From: an uncultured Eubacteriales bacterium
Lineage (GTDB): Bacteria > Bacillota > Clostridia > Oscillospirales > Acutalibacteraceae
Direction of reading: 5' to 3'
Assembly: GCA_934486455.1 (NCBI GenBank)
Contig: CAKSPR010000010.1
Coordinates: 1 to 44,093, forward strand
DNA length: 44,093 bases
Part shown: positions 34,442 to 43,128 of the stretch, in pieces
How positions within the stretch are numbered: position 1 is the first letter of the stretch
How the letters are laid out: the number at the start of each line of letters is the position of its first letter
Translations under genes and position numbers: made by a program
The notes under the pieces: model-generated
The model's database searches: none
Told to the model about the DNA's origin: nothing
The model's input: only the letters and a program-made list of their open reading frames with translations

Positions 34442-35536
34442 TTATACATTAAATCTGAAGAGAATAATATCTCCGTCCTTAACGACATAATCCTTGCCCT
34501 CGCTTCGCACAAGACCCTTTTCCTTTGCGGCGGCCATTGAGCCTGCCGCCATAAATTCGTCGTACCCGATGACCTCTGCCCGTATGAAGCCCCGCTCAAA
34601 GTCGGAATGGATCTTTCCGGCTGCCTGGGGTGCTTTGGTGCCTTTTTTTATGGTCCACGCTCTGACCTCGGGCTTGCCGGCGGTCAGATAGGAGATAAGT
34701 CCGAGAAGGTCGTAACAGGCCGATATAAGGCGGTCGAGTCCCGATTCTTTAAGGCCAATCTCGTCGAGAAAGGCTCTTTGCTCCTCGCGGTCGAGAGAGG
34801 CAATCTCGGCTTCGATCTCGGCACAGACGGGAATAACGCCGGCGCCCTCTTCGGCTGCAATTTCCCTGACCGTCCGGTAATATTTATTGCTGTCAAGGTC
34901 TCCGGCAATCTCGTCCTCGCCCATGTTACAGGCATAAATGACCGGCTTGTCGGAAATGAGAGCTACTTCCTTTATCATCTTGTCGCCGTCCTCGTCCCGC
35001 TCAAAAGAACGAGCGGTTTTTCCGCTTTCGAGGTGGGCGTAAAGCGCCTTTAAAAGGTCAACCTCTTTTGCAAGGGACTTGTCTCCCTTCATCATTTTGG
35101 AAACGCGGTCGATTCTGCGCTCTAACATTTCCATGTCGGCAAAGATAAGCTCTAGGTTGATGGTTTCGATGTCTCTTGCGGGATCAACGCTTCCCTCAAC
35201 ATGTACGATATCGTCGTTTTCAAAGCATCTGACCACATGGACAACGGCGTCTACCTCGCGGATATGGGAAAGAAATTTATTGCCCAGTCCCTCGCCCTTT
35301 GACGCACCCTTAACAAGGCCGGCAATGTCGACAAACTCCACCGTGGCGGGAGTTATTTTGTCGGGCTGATGAATTTTTGCAAGCTCATCGAGGCGCTTGT
35401 CGGGAACGGCCACCATTCCCACATTGGGTTCAATCGTGCAAAAGGGGAAATTGGCCGATTGCGCTCCCGCATTTGTTATGGCGTTAAAAAGTGTGGATTT
35501 ACCCACATTGGGCAGACCTATTATTCCAAGCTTCAT
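34442..35536 (-). CDS. ychF: Redox- and ribosome-associated ATPase/GTPase YchF
   Basis: YchF is an OLA1-type member of the Obg family that hydrolyses ATP and binds ribosomes. The 364-residue product begins MKLGIIGLPNVGKSTLFN (P-loop). It continues with FPFCTIEPNVG (switch I), VDIAGLVKGASKGEGLGN (switch II) and NMGED, where the usual NKxD is replaced as expected for YchF. A TGS-type domain closes the protein (VRAWTIKKGTKAPQAAG, IHSDFERGFIRAEV, YVVKDGDIILFRFNV). AAGGAG precedes the ATG. It stands alone between gdhA and the dockerin genes. Confidence 0.97.
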   Translation of the reverse strand: MKLGIIGLPNVGKSTLFNAITNAGAQSANFPFCTIEPNVGMVAVPDKRLDELAKIHQPDKITPATVEFVDIAGLVKGASKGEGLGNKFLSHIREVDAVVHVVRCFENDDIVHVEGSVDPARDIETINLELIFADMEMLERRIDRVSKMMKGDKSLAKEVDLLKALYAHLESGKTARSFERDEDGDKMIKEVALISDKPVIYACNMGEDEIAGDLDSNKYYRTVREIAAEEGAGVIPVCAEIEAEIASLDREEQRAFLDEIGLKESGLDRLISACYDLLGLISYLTAGKPEVRAWTIKKGTKAPQAAGKIHSDFERGFIRAEVIGYDEFMAAGSMAAAKEKGLVRSEGKDYVVKDGDIILFRFNV

Positions 35537-35663
35537 TTAATTCGGCTCCTTAAAAGTATAAAATATAATAAAACATATTAAGACCATTATAAACCACAAC
35601 CGCTGCAATTTCAACATTACGGGAGAAAAAATCATTAAAAAACAGAGAAACAAAGCAAAAGGA

Positions 35664-35714
35664 AAAAGCTCCTGCGGAGCATCTCGTTTAAAAAGAATGT
35701 CCGAAGGAGCTTTT
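35664..35714 (-). terminator. Terminator of the first dockerin gene
   Basis: AAAAGCTCCT (35664-35673) pairs with AGGAGCTTTT (35705-35714). On the minus strand it ends in TTTTTCCTTTT, about 70 bp beyond the stop codon. Confidence 0.75.
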
Positions 35715-35781
35715 GAATTTTAAGGTTTAAGTCGGTAACAATCGAACTTTGCAGAGCAAACGACCGCTGTCGGCTTAACGG

Positions 35782-37044
35782 TTACATGGTCTCGATGGGG
35801 AAGATGTCGATGATATTAACCGTATACTGAAGAATTGAAAGTGCGTCGGAAGTGTCGATTTTTTTGCTTCCGTCAACATCGGCGGCCTTCGACTGTCTTT
35901 CGTTGAGTTGGACGATACCAACGACCGACTGAAGAACGGTCAAAGCATCAGACGAGTTGATTTTTCCGTTTTCGTCAACATCTCCGTAGGTGACATCGTT
36001 GATGTCCTTAAAGGTAAGACCGTTATCATTTGCATATGTCTCGGCATAGCTTCCGGGAACGCCGATGATGATAATTCCGTCGATGTCTTCAAAGTTTCCG
36101 GTGCCGATGGAAGTGACCTGCTCACCGATGGTGATCTTTTTTATATCCTTGCCGGCAAAAACATCATCGGCAACGGTGAATACCTGCTGGGGAAGGGTGA
36201 AAACCGAGTCGGTTCCGTTGTATTTGACCAGATTGTTGACATCGTTTATGTCATATTCATAGGTCTTAACAACAGGAGTAAAGTCGAGGGTATCGGCCTT
36301 TGCGGGCGCATCTCCTCTGGTGATGCGGAGATCGTCAAAATAGAAGTAAACCTCCTCGGGACCTTCGCCGGTGGTGGGATCGGTTGCATAGTCTATTTCG
36401 AAACGAATACGCTGCGCGCAGGTGAGACCGAATTTTGCGTTACCGTCGGTGGGGGCTTCGGTATCGGGGTTTCCGCCGAAGAAGCTGTCGGTGCCGTATT
36501 CAAAGTCGTTTACGGGAATTGAAACGTGATACCAGGTCTTGCCCTTGAATTTAACATTTGTTCTTGTGGCGTTGTAACCGTGCCAGGCTTCAACATCGCC
36601 GCAGAGACAGACCATAAGTCTTCCGACATTAATGTCATACTCGGAAGCTATGTCAAATTCGAGATACTTGTATCCGTTTCCGATAATGTTAACGCCGTAT
36701 ACACCTTCGCTGCCGTGAGGCTCCTGCTGGATAAGGGCGGTGTCCTCATTCCAAACAAAGTTATGGAAGAAGGAAGCACGGGGGATAAAGGGAGCCTGGA
36801 TACCGCAGGAGTAGCTGCCCTCGGTGAACTTGTTTACGGTTTGGCCGTTAACATTCCACACGCCGCCTTCCTGGCCGGTAAGGTTTCCCCAGTTTTTGTT
36901 TGCACCGTTTCCGACATAGTTTTCAAAGTCGAAAAGCTGGAGATTGTCCTGGGTGTAATCGGGATCTGCAGAGGCCGTCAGATTTACGCAGAAAACAGTG
37001 ACGGTAACTGCTATCGCAAGCATTATCGAAATGATTTTTTTCAT
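35782..37044 (-). CDS. Secreted dockerin protein with beta-sandwich and LRR_5-like segment
   Basis: The 420-residue product has a signal peptide (MKKIISIMLAIAVTVTVF... ending TASA, about 1-26). A large aromatic-rich beta-sandwich, possibly carbohydrate-binding, follows (about 35-245; FHNFVWNED, CLCGDVEAWHGY, VYFYFDDLRIT). Next is a single BspA/LRR_5-like element (VFAGKDIKKITIGEQVTSIG to GSYAETYANDNGLTF). A type I dockerin closes the protein (GDVDENGKINSSDALTVLQ and ADVDGSKKIDTSDALSILQ). AAGGAGG precedes the ATG. It is paralogous along its length to the gene at 37310-38545. No catalytic domain is recognised, so a binding or structural role is likely. Confidence 0.9.
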   Translation of the reverse strand: MKKIISIMLAIAVTVTVFCVNLTASADPDYTQDNLQLFDFENYVGNGANKNWGNLTGQEGGVWNVNGQTVNKFTEGSYSCGIQAPFIPRASFFHNFVWNEDTALIQQEPHGSEGVYGVNIIGNGYKYLEFDIASEYDINVGRLMVCLCGDVEAWHGYNATRTNVKFKGKTWYHVSIPVNDFEYGTDSFFGGNPDTEAPTDGNAKFGLTCAQRIRFEIDYATDPTTGEGPEEVYFYFDDLRITRGDAPAKADTLDFTPVVKTYEYDINDVNNLVKYNGTDSVFTLPQQVFTVADDVFAGKDIKKITIGEQVTSIGTGNFEDIDGIIIIGVPGSYAETYANDNGLTFKDINDVTYGDVDENGKINSSDALTVLQSVVGIVQLNERQSKAADVDGSKKIDTSDALSILQYTVNIIDIFPIETM

Positions 37045-37085
37045 ATAAATATCCTCCTTGAAGTGAATGTCATTTCTCGTGTAAT

Positions 37086-37115
37086 ATAATAACCCACAAA
37101 GCCCCCCTGTGTCAA
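37086..37115 (-). promoter_or_regulatory. Promoter of the first dockerin gene
   Basis: On the minus strand TTGACA (37110-37115), an 18-nt spacer and TATTAT (37086-37091). It shows that the two dockerin paralogues are separate transcription units. Confidence 0.6.
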
Positions 37116-37207
37116 GAGAAAAACGCTAAAATGCACAAAAAAACAAAGCTTTATAAAAATAATATTCAGCAATTTGAGGTTAAAGAAAATAAAAAAAGAT
37201 AAAACGA

Positions 37208-37229
37208 AAAAACCGCCTCGAAAAGGCGA
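37208..37229 (-). terminator. Terminator of the second dockerin gene
   Basis: On the minus strand CGCCT-TTTCG-AGGCG (37215-37229) is followed by GTTTTTTCGTTTT, about 80 bp after the stop codon. Confidence 0.7.
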
Positions 37230-37309
37230 GAAATCTCTCCGAAGCGGCTGATGATTTTTTTCGGTTAAAATCGGACGGATTTTCGGTTTTAACCCGATAT
37301 TCACGATAA

Positions 37310-38545
37310 TCAGAAGTTGATTATTATACCGACCGCGTACTGAAGAATGCTCAAAGCGTCGGTAGAATCGGTTTTTCCGTCCTTGTTGACATCGGCACGA
37401 GCCTGCAGCGTCTCGTCAAAATCTCTTATTCCGACCACGCTCTGGAGGACGAAAAGGGCATCGGTTGCCGAAATTTCGGTGTTGCCGTCGACATCGCCGA
37501 TACGGTTGTTATAATCCACAAAGGTGACACCGTTTTCATTGCAATAGGTTTCAAGGTAGGTGCCTCCGAACCCGTATACAACTACGTTTTCAAGACCGTC
37601 AAAGTTATTTTCGCCGATGGAGGAAATTTTTGTGGCATTGCGGGCTTCGACCTTTAAAAGACCGTCCTTTCCGGCGAAAACATTGTCGGAAATATTTGCG
37701 ATCTGCTCGGGAAGAATAAGGGTGTTGCCGGTACCGTTGTACTCAACAAGGGTGGACTCGTCGTTTTTGTCGTAAACAAAGGTGGGGCGCTCGTAAACCA
37801 TGGTGTCGGCCTTGAGGGGCTGATCGTATTTTGTTATTCTCAGATCGTCGATGTTGAAGTAAAGCTCCTCGGGAACATCTCCGTTGAGATCCTTGGCAAA
37901 GTTTACTTCCATACGCATACGCTGAGTGCAGGAAAGGCCGAATTTGGAATACTGGTAAGAGCTGCTGGGATCGGGAATGTCGGGGTTGGGGGAATAGTTG
38001 TCGGGCTGGAAGACAAAGTCCTCTATTTTCATGGCCACATGATACCATGTGCCGGCCTTGAACTCGGCGTTGTTGCGGGTCTGGTCAAATCCGTGCCAGG
38101 CATCGGTGCTTCCGCAAAGGCAGAAGGAGAATGTGCCGGCCACAACATCGTATTTGGAGGCAACATCGAATTCCACATATTTGTAGCCGTTTGCGAGGAG
38201 GTCAAGACCCTCCTTGCCGACATTCTGGGTGGGCTCGGCTTTTATAAGGGCGCCGTCCTCGTTCCACACGAAGTTGTGGAAGAAGGAAAGGTGGTCTCTG
38301 AAAGAAATGTATATACCGGCGGATTTTTTCCCTTCGGTAAACATGTCTGTGCCGTTTGCGTATTTGCCGTTGTCGCCGCCCGAAAGGGTTCCCCACTGGT
38401 CGTTGGCGCCGTCGCCGACATCGTTTTCAAAGCCGGTAAGCTGGAAGTTGTCGGGATACTCAATGTCTGAAGCGGCAGAGACCGGCACAACAAGAACCGT
38501 TAAAATAACCGCCGCCGCAATAAGTACGGAAATAAGTTTTTTCAT
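37310..38545 (-). CDS. Secreted dockerin protein, paralogue of the neighbouring gene
   Basis: The 411-residue product has the same architecture as its neighbour. A signal peptide (about 1-25, ending PVSAA) is followed by a beta-sandwich with FFHNFVWNED, CLCGSTDAWHGF and ELYFNIDDLRIT, an LRR_5-like element (NVFAGKDGLLKVEA to GTYLETYCNENGVTF) and a type I dockerin (GDVDGNTEISATDALFVLQ and ADVNKDGKTDSTDALSILQ). AAAGGAGG precedes the ATG. The two genes are in tandem, each with its own promoter and terminator, consistent with an old tandem duplication. Ligand specificity is unknown. Confidence 0.9.
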   Translation of the reverse strand: MKKLISVLIAAAVILTVLVVPVSAASDIEYPDNFQLTGFENDVGDGANDQWGTLSGGDNGKYANGTDMFTEGKKSAGIYISFRDHLSFFHNFVWNEDGALIKAEPTQNVGKEGLDLLANGYKYVEFDVASKYDVVAGTFSFCLCGSTDAWHGFDQTRNNAEFKAGTWYHVAMKIEDFVFQPDNYSPNPDIPDPSSSYQYSKFGLSCTQRMRMEVNFAKDLNGDVPEELYFNIDDLRITKYDQPLKADTMVYERPTFVYDKNDESTLVEYNGTGNTLILPEQIANISDNVFAGKDGLLKVEARNATKISSIGENNFDGLENVVVYGFGGTYLETYCNENGVTFVDYNNRIGDVDGNTEISATDALFVLQSVVGIRDFDETLQARADVNKDGKTDSTDALSILQYAVGIIINF

Positions 38546-38575
38546 TGGATTTTATCCTCCTTTAGTGTTATAAAA

Positions 38576-38604
38576 ATGATACATCATAAACAGAAATATG
38601 TCAA
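38576..38604 (-). promoter_or_regulatory. Promoter of the second dockerin gene
   Basis: On the minus strand TTGACA (38599-38604), a 17-nt spacer and TATCAT (38576-38581). A short palindrome TACCA-N6-TGGTA lies upstream at 38634-38649. Confidence 0.7.
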
Positions 38605-38686
38605 GCCAAATATATATTTTATAATGACAAATCTACCAGAAATATGGTATAAGACAAGCGGTAAAAAGCGGGGTTAAAAGCTGTGG

Positions 38687-39307
38687 TTATTCCTTCTCAT
38701 ACAAGGGATCGAGAGGATTTGCAACAATTTTTCCTCCCGAAAGCTCAAATATCAGGGCGGAAAATTTTTCGGATTGTTCGGGAGGAAGAGAGACCGATAA
38801 AGAGACCGAGTTTGAAAAGTCGGAGGTGAGAATTTTTCCGCCGTATTTCGATAAAATGCTTGGAATACGGTTGTAAAAGGTGTATTCACAGCATAGGGAA
38901 AATCTGTTTTTAAGTATCATTTTAACGGGGTCACATTGCTCTATGGCGCTTGTCGCCGCCGCCGAATAAGCCCTTAAAAGGCCTCCGGTTCCGAGCAAAA
39001 TTCCGCCGAAGTATCTTGTTACGGTCACGGCGCAGTTGCTAAAGCACTTCTTTTCAAGTATTTCGGTTATGGGCGCCCCCGCCGTTCCCGAGGGCTCGCC
39101 GTCGTCGGAATAGCGCTTTTTTCCGTCAATCAGCAGGTAGGAAAAAACCGTGTGGCGGGCGTCGCGGTGTTTAAGGCGCACCTCTTCGATAAAGTCCGCC
39201 GCAGCCTGCTCGTCGCAAATCGGGCGTATCTCGGAAATAAATTTCGAGCGCTTTTCGGTTATTTCACCAAAAGCGCTTTTTTGCGGGGTCCAAAAAAAAT
39301 CTTTCAC
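38687..39307 (-). CDS. yigZ: YigZ/IMPACT family protein
   Basis: The 206-residue product matches the UPF0029/IMPACT family. It shows EITEKRSKFISEI near the start, RHTVFSYLL, the signature RYSDDGEPSGTAGAPI, then VTVTRYFGGILLGTGGLLRAYS, and a smaller C-terminal domain. Eukaryotic IMPACT tunes translation by binding GCN1; the role of the bacterial protein is poorly defined. The start is a GTG at 39307 preceded by AAGGGTGA. It stands alone; 272 bp upstream of it hold only low-complexity DNA (two CTTCGAAAAAA-type repeats near 39478-39500) and the rpmE terminator. Confidence 0.93.
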   Translation of the reverse strand: MKDFFWTPQKSAFGEITEKRSKFISEIRPICDEQAAADFIEEVRLKHRDARHTVFSYLLIDGKKRYSDDGEPSGTAGAPITEILEKKCFSNCAVTVTRYFGGILLGTGGLLRAYSAAATSAIEQCDPVKMILKNRFSLCCEYTFYNRIPSILSKYGGKILTSDFSNSVSLSVSLPPEQSEKFSALIFELSGGKIVANPLDPLYEKE

Positions 39308-39528
39308 AAAATCACCCTTGAAAAAAGATTGGAAAACAGCCCGGGTCGAGGCTGCGTGCGGCGCCTGCCGTGACGGATGGGAAAGTCGGACTGTCGCATT
39401 CGGCCGAGCTGCCGGCCGAGCAGGCTGCCTTCGACCCGGGAAAAGCGGGAAATCCGCCGCGGCTTTTCCGGAAAAAACTTCGAAAAAACCTTCGAAAAAA
39501 CCTCGGAAAAAGCAGGGGATAACGGCGG

Positions 39529-39569
39529 AAAAAAAGACCGTTCTCTTGGAAAATCCGAAAGAACGGTCT
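39529..39569 (-). terminator. Terminator of rpmE
   Basis: AGACCGTTCT (39535-39544) pairs perfectly with AGAACGGTCT (39560-39569). On the minus strand it ends in TTTTTTTCC, directly after the rpmE stop. Confidence 0.9.
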
Positions 39570-39579
39570 GCTTCGTTTG

Positions 39580-39783
39580 TTACTTGGAGATGTTGAAACG
39601 CTTGTTGAAACGCTCAACGCGTCCGCCGGTGTCGACCAGCTTCTGTCTTCCGGTAAAGAACGGATGGCAGTTTGAGCAAATATCAACACGGATGTCCTTT
39701 TTTGTGGAACGAGTTTTAATCTCGTTGCCGCAGGCACACTTGATGGTGGTCTCCTCATAAGCGGGGTGTATTCCTTCCTTCAA
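39580..39783 (-). CDS. rpmE: 50S ribosomal protein L31, zinc-binding type
   Basis: The 67-residue protein carries the four zinc cysteines (C16, C18, C36, C39 in CACGNE and ICSNCHPFFTGRQ) and the C-terminal RVERFNKRFNI. I place the start at TTG 39783, giving MKEGIHP, which matches the family N terminus and lies five bases after AGAGGTG. The GTG at 39792 would lie within that site and add three atypical residues. The presence of cysteines indicates the zinc-replete paralogue. Confidence 0.97.
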   Translation of the reverse strand: MKEGIHPAYEETTIKCACGNEIKTRSTKKDIRVDICSNCHPFFTGRQKLVDTGGRVERFNKRFNISK

Positions 39784-39824
39784 ACCAGTCACCTCTTTCT
39801 CTACTTCAAATAAACAGTGCTATC

Positions 39825-39853
39825 ATACTATCACAGTCGGCGGGAAATTGCAA
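39825..39853 (-). promoter_or_regulatory. Candidate promoter of rpmE
   Basis: On the minus strand TTGCAA (39848-39853), a 17-nt spacer and TAGTAT (39825-39830), about 40 bp before the start codon. Confidence 0.5.
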
Positions 39854-39950
39854 GCCTTTTTTTCAAGTTTTTTTATTTTTTTATTCGGGAGGTCGCCTAA
39901 ATATCGGTGCAGCGCCGCCGAAGCTTCGGCCAAAAGGCCTTTTTTGTCGA

Positions 39951-41306
39951 TTAAACGCTGCTTGCCGCGCGAAGCACTCTTGACGCTATGCTTGACGCAA
40001 CACCCAGTCCCGAGCCTGCGTTTTCGGCTACCACCACAAAGGCATAGGGTTTTTCGGGCAAATCGGAAAAGCCTACAAACCACGAGTGGGGTGTGGCCTT
40101 TTCTCCCACCTCGGCCGTGCCGGTCTTGGCGCAAAGCTCAAGCCCGGGGAAGGAGGAATCGCCGTAGGTGGTCACAACATTGTTTCGCATATATTCTTTA
40201 AGCACATTTGCGCTGTCGGCGCTTATAAGACGCTGCTCGGACGAGTTTTCTCCCCTTATTCCGGCGCCGTCGGGGGAGGTTATGGATTTGACGATGTGGG
40301 GAGAAACGCTGACCCCGCCGTTTGCCACGGCCGCCATAAACCTCATGTACTGATAGGGATTTGCAATGTCGTTATACTGACCGATTCCCGCCCAGCCCAA
40401 ATCAATATCAGGGGCGGAAGAAACGTCAAATTTACTTTCGGCGCATTTTATACCGTCCATATAAAGAGTTTTGTTAAAGCCGATTTCGTTTGCAGTGTTT
40501 GTGAGGGCGGTTTTGCCGACATCAAGAGCAACCTGAGAAAAGACCGCGTTGCACGATCGGGCAAGGCCGTCCTTTATGCCGAGGGTGCCGTGGTTTGAAA
40601 GACAGCTCAGCCACTCGTTCGACAGACTGACGCCGCTTTGGCAGGTATATTTCCGCTGAGAAAAGTCGGAAAAATTCTCGATCGCCGAAAGACAGGTTAC
40701 AAGCTTGAAAACCGAGCCGGGGGTATATTGTCCCGAAAGCAGACGGTTGACATACACGCCCTCCTTCTGTTCGTCCAATGTGGATTTTTCTTCGGGGTCG
40801 AAGGTGTAGGAGCTTACCATACAAATTATTTCACCGGTTTTGTAGTTGCACACCCCCACCGTGCCGGCGCGGTTTCCGAGGCTTCGAAGGGCGGTTACGC
40901 AAAGGTCGGAATCGATGGTAAGGGTAATGTCGTTGCCCTTTCCGCTTTCGTTGTATGTTCCGTTTATTATATCGTATCCGGTAAGCTCGGGCAAAAAGGC
41001 TGAATGAACTCCGGTGGAAACAAAGCCCTCGAGATCGCCGACGGCGTGGGCGGTGGCAACCCTTGTGTAATAATTTTCGTTAAAATGCCGCTGACCGTCC
41101 TTGGTGCTGGCAAGCACTATGCCGCTGCGGTCGGTTATGTCGCCGGCTCTGAGCAGGCGGCCGTCGGAATAGAGGTGGCTGTTTGAGGGGTGGGTGGCCC
41201 ATTTTCCGCCGTTTATGAAAAGGCGCCCGTAATAAAAGAATATTCCGGCAATAAAAAGAACGGTTATAACAATGACCGTGAAGGAGCGGGTAATTACCTG
41301 TTTCAG
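39951..41306 (-). CDS. Class B penicillin-binding protein (transpeptidase), CTG start
   Basis: It crosslinks peptidoglycan as partner of the adjacent SEDS protein. From the CTG it has 451 residues: a basic start LKQVITRS, one membrane helix (about 9-27), the class B signature RAGDITDRSGIVLA near 60-75, and the penicilloyl-transferase domain. Active-site motifs are SVFK (about 201), SCN (about 251) and KTG (about 393). Translated only from the first GTG at 41117, it would lose the membrane anchor and the RAGDITDRSG motif. The in-frame stop just upstream leaves CTG at 41304-41306 as the best start: it overlaps the SEDS stop as CTGA and lies 10 bases after AAGGGAG. The N-terminal pedestal is short compared with FtsI or PBP2. 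Confidence 0.9.
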   Translation of the reverse strand: MKQVITRSFTVIVITVLFIAGIFFYYGRLFINGGKWATHPSNSHLYSDGRLLRAGDITDRSGIVLASTKDGQRHFNENYYTRVATAHAVGDLEGFVSTGVHSAFLPELTGYDIINGTYNESGKGNDITLTIDSDLCVTALRSLGNRAGTVGVCNYKTGEIICMVSSYTFDPEEKSTLDEQKEGVYVNRLLSGQYTPGSVFKLVTCLSAIENFSDFSQRKYTCQSGVSLSNEWLSCLSNHGTLGIKDGLARSCNAVFSQVALDVGKTALTNTANEIGFNKTLYMDGIKCAESKFDVSSAPDIDLGWAGIGQYNDIANPYQYMRFMAAVANGGVSVSPHIVKSITSPDGAGIRGENSSEQRLISADSANVLKEYMRNNVVTTYGDSSFPGLELCAKTGTAEVGEKATPHSWFVGFSDLPEKPYAFVVVAENAGSGLGVASSIASRVLRAASSV

Positions 41307-43006
41307 AGCGCTTCATCTCCCTTCCTTGAAAGCTTAGAGGAATATTCGGATATGGGACGGTCGCCGTCCCGGTCGTCGTATTCGTCTCCCGACAGCTTCT
41401 TCGGCGGCACTTCGGCACCCTTGAAGAAGGCCATTAACAGGAAGGCGGCCACAAGGCTCGTTCCGCCGCGGCTTACAAACATGATCGTAACGCCGGTGAG
41501 GGGGAGAATGTCAGACGAGCCGAAAATGTTAAGGGCGGTCTGGAAAACCATTATTGCGGCTGCCGCACAAACCGAAATGGCAAAATAGGGCGAGCGGCAA
41601 CCCTTTGCAAGCCTTACGGCATAAAACCCCAGTCCCACAAAGCATGCGGCTACGCAAAAAGCGATAAGCCAGCCCCATTCTTCGCAAACAATACCGTAAA
41701 CAAGATCGGTGTCGGCCGCGACGATTTTATAAAGCATGCCGTTTCCGCCGCCGAGACCTAAAAATCCTCCGCTTGCGGCGGCCACAAGGGTGCGCGTCTG
41801 CTGATAACCGGCGTCGTTTGCCTGCTCCCATATGTGCCCCCATACGCCGAAACGGGAGGCAATGTGGGGAAAAACGGCAATGAGCAGCGTGGCGGCAAGC
41901 ACGGCTGCGGCGATGATGGCTAAAACAAATTTAATGTCGGTCTGGCGCATGAGCAGAATGACGATCATGGCCACGAAGAATATGGCAACGGCGCCGAAAT
42001 CCACCATTTTGGCAAGAGCCGCCATGCAGGCCCCCGCAAAACCTAAGAAAAACAGTCGGCTTTTAAGCTTCAGGTCGGCAGGGTAAAGGGCGGCCGAGCC
42101 GGAAAAAACAAAGGCCACCTTGGCAAATTCCGAGGGCTGAAATGTGAGCCCCCCGATGTTGAGCCAGTTTCTCGAGCCGTTGATGTTCACCCCGAAAAAA
42201 GCCGTTACAAAAAGAATGATTATCGTGAACACGGCCACATACGGGCGAAGGGTCAGGGCAAGACTTTGGTGGGTCAGCACAAGGGTCAAAAGCAGAAATC
42301 CCACAAAGCCCATAAATACACAGGCCACCTGCTTTACAAGGCTGTCGGGATCTATGCAGGCGGTTATGGCAAGGCCGACGGTGCAAAGGAAAAGCACGGC
42401 GCTTTCGGCTATTATCGAAAAGCTTTTAAAAAATCGGGTAACGGTGAAATACAGCCATTGGGTGGCTATGAGAAGCCCGAAGGAAAGGGGAATGTTCATG
42501 TTAAGGTCGGCTTCAAAGCGAAGGCATATCTGACCGCACATAACAAGCTGAAAAAGGGTTAAAACGACCAGAAGAAGACCGCCCGAGGGAGGTCGCTCGA
42601 CTTTTTCTGCCGACAGCGGAGCGCGCAGGAAACGAAAGGCCGTTCCCGCAATTTCAACCGTGTCGTTTTCGTAAAGCTCGGTGGGCTCGTCTGTCTCCTG
42701 CCCGTTTAAAATAACCGAGCCGTCAAGGGGGCAGATAAACCACCCGCCGTCCCGCTCGAAAAGCATGGCGTGCTTTCTCGAAACAGTCCGCGCGGGAATT
42801 TGTATGTCACAGCTTCTCGAGCGGCCGATTATCGACTGGGCGGCGTATACGCAAAAGGAGTTTTGCCCCGCCGAAAGCTCGCACAAAACGGTTTTTTTCT
42901 TTTTGGTTCCGATGTAAAGTCTGCACCACAAAAAAGCGCAGAGCACGGCCAGGGTGGGAAGGACTATGCGGGAAATTTCAAGATATATTCGGTAGGTATC
43001 TGACAT
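41303..43006 (-). CDS. FHA domain fused to a SEDS (FtsW/RodA) glycosyltransferase
   Basis: SEDS proteins polymerise lipid II into glycan strands together with a class B PBP. The 567-residue product starts with a membrane segment (about 9-28). A cytoplasmic FHA domain follows (about 45-130) with GRSRSCDIQIPARTVSRKHAML, which holds the phosphothreonine-binding Arg, Ser and His. Then come about ten membrane helices of the FTSW_RODA_SPOVE family, including GSRNWLNIGGLTFQPSEFAKVAF and VSRGGTSLVAAFLLMAF near the end. A charged tail (about 545-567) contains Asp/Arg/Ser repeats. AAGGAGG precedes the ATG. It is translationally coupled to the PBP. I cannot tell FtsW from RodA by sequence alone. Confidence 0.93.
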   Translation of the reverse strand: MSDTYRIYLEISRIVLPTLAVLCAFLWCRLYIGTKKKKTVLCELSAGQNSFCVYAAQSIIGRSRSCDIQIPARTVSRKHAMLFERDGGWFICPLDGSVILNGQETDEPTELYENDTVEIAGTAFRFLRAPLSAEKVERPPSGGLLLVVLTLFQLVMCGQICLRFEADLNMNIPLSFGLLIATQWLYFTVTRFFKSFSIIAESAVLFLCTVGLAITACIDPDSLVKQVACVFMGFVGFLLLTLVLTHQSLALTLRPYVAVFTIIILFVTAFFGVNINGSRNWLNIGGLTFQPSEFAKVAFVFSGSAALYPADLKLKSRLFFLGFAGACMAALAKMVDFGAVAIFFVAMIVILLMRQTDIKFVLAIIAAAVLAATLLIAVFPHIASRFGVWGHIWEQANDAGYQQTRTLVAAASGGFLGLGGGNGMLYKIVAADTDLVYGIVCEEWGWLIAFCVAACFVGLGFYAVRLAKGCRSPYFAISVCAAAAIMVFQTALNIFGSSDILPLTGVTIMFVSRGGTSLVAAFLLMAFFKGAEVPPKKLSGDEYDDRDGDRPISEYSSKLSRKGDEAL

Positions 43007-43128
43007 AGACGGTTTCCTCCGTTTAAAGGTTGGACAGAGCGGAAGACGGCTTTTTTACCCGACAGGCAGTGTCCGCCTTGCAAATAATGATAGATAAGAC
43101 TGAAATGGGGCACCCGCCGAGCCACCGT

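Noticed and set aside
39823..40134. 103-codon minus-strand frame overlapping the PBP end
   Set aside because: Most of it is an alternative frame of the PBP, and the remainder covers the rpmE promoter.
41080..41418. Minus-strand frame beginning ATGAAGCGC with a good upstream site
   Set aside because: It begins inside the SEDS gene and its translation (Arg/Pro/His-rich) has no membrane helix or PBP motif; the correct PBP frame is the one reached from CTG at 41306. A frameshift from this ATG is possible but not needed.
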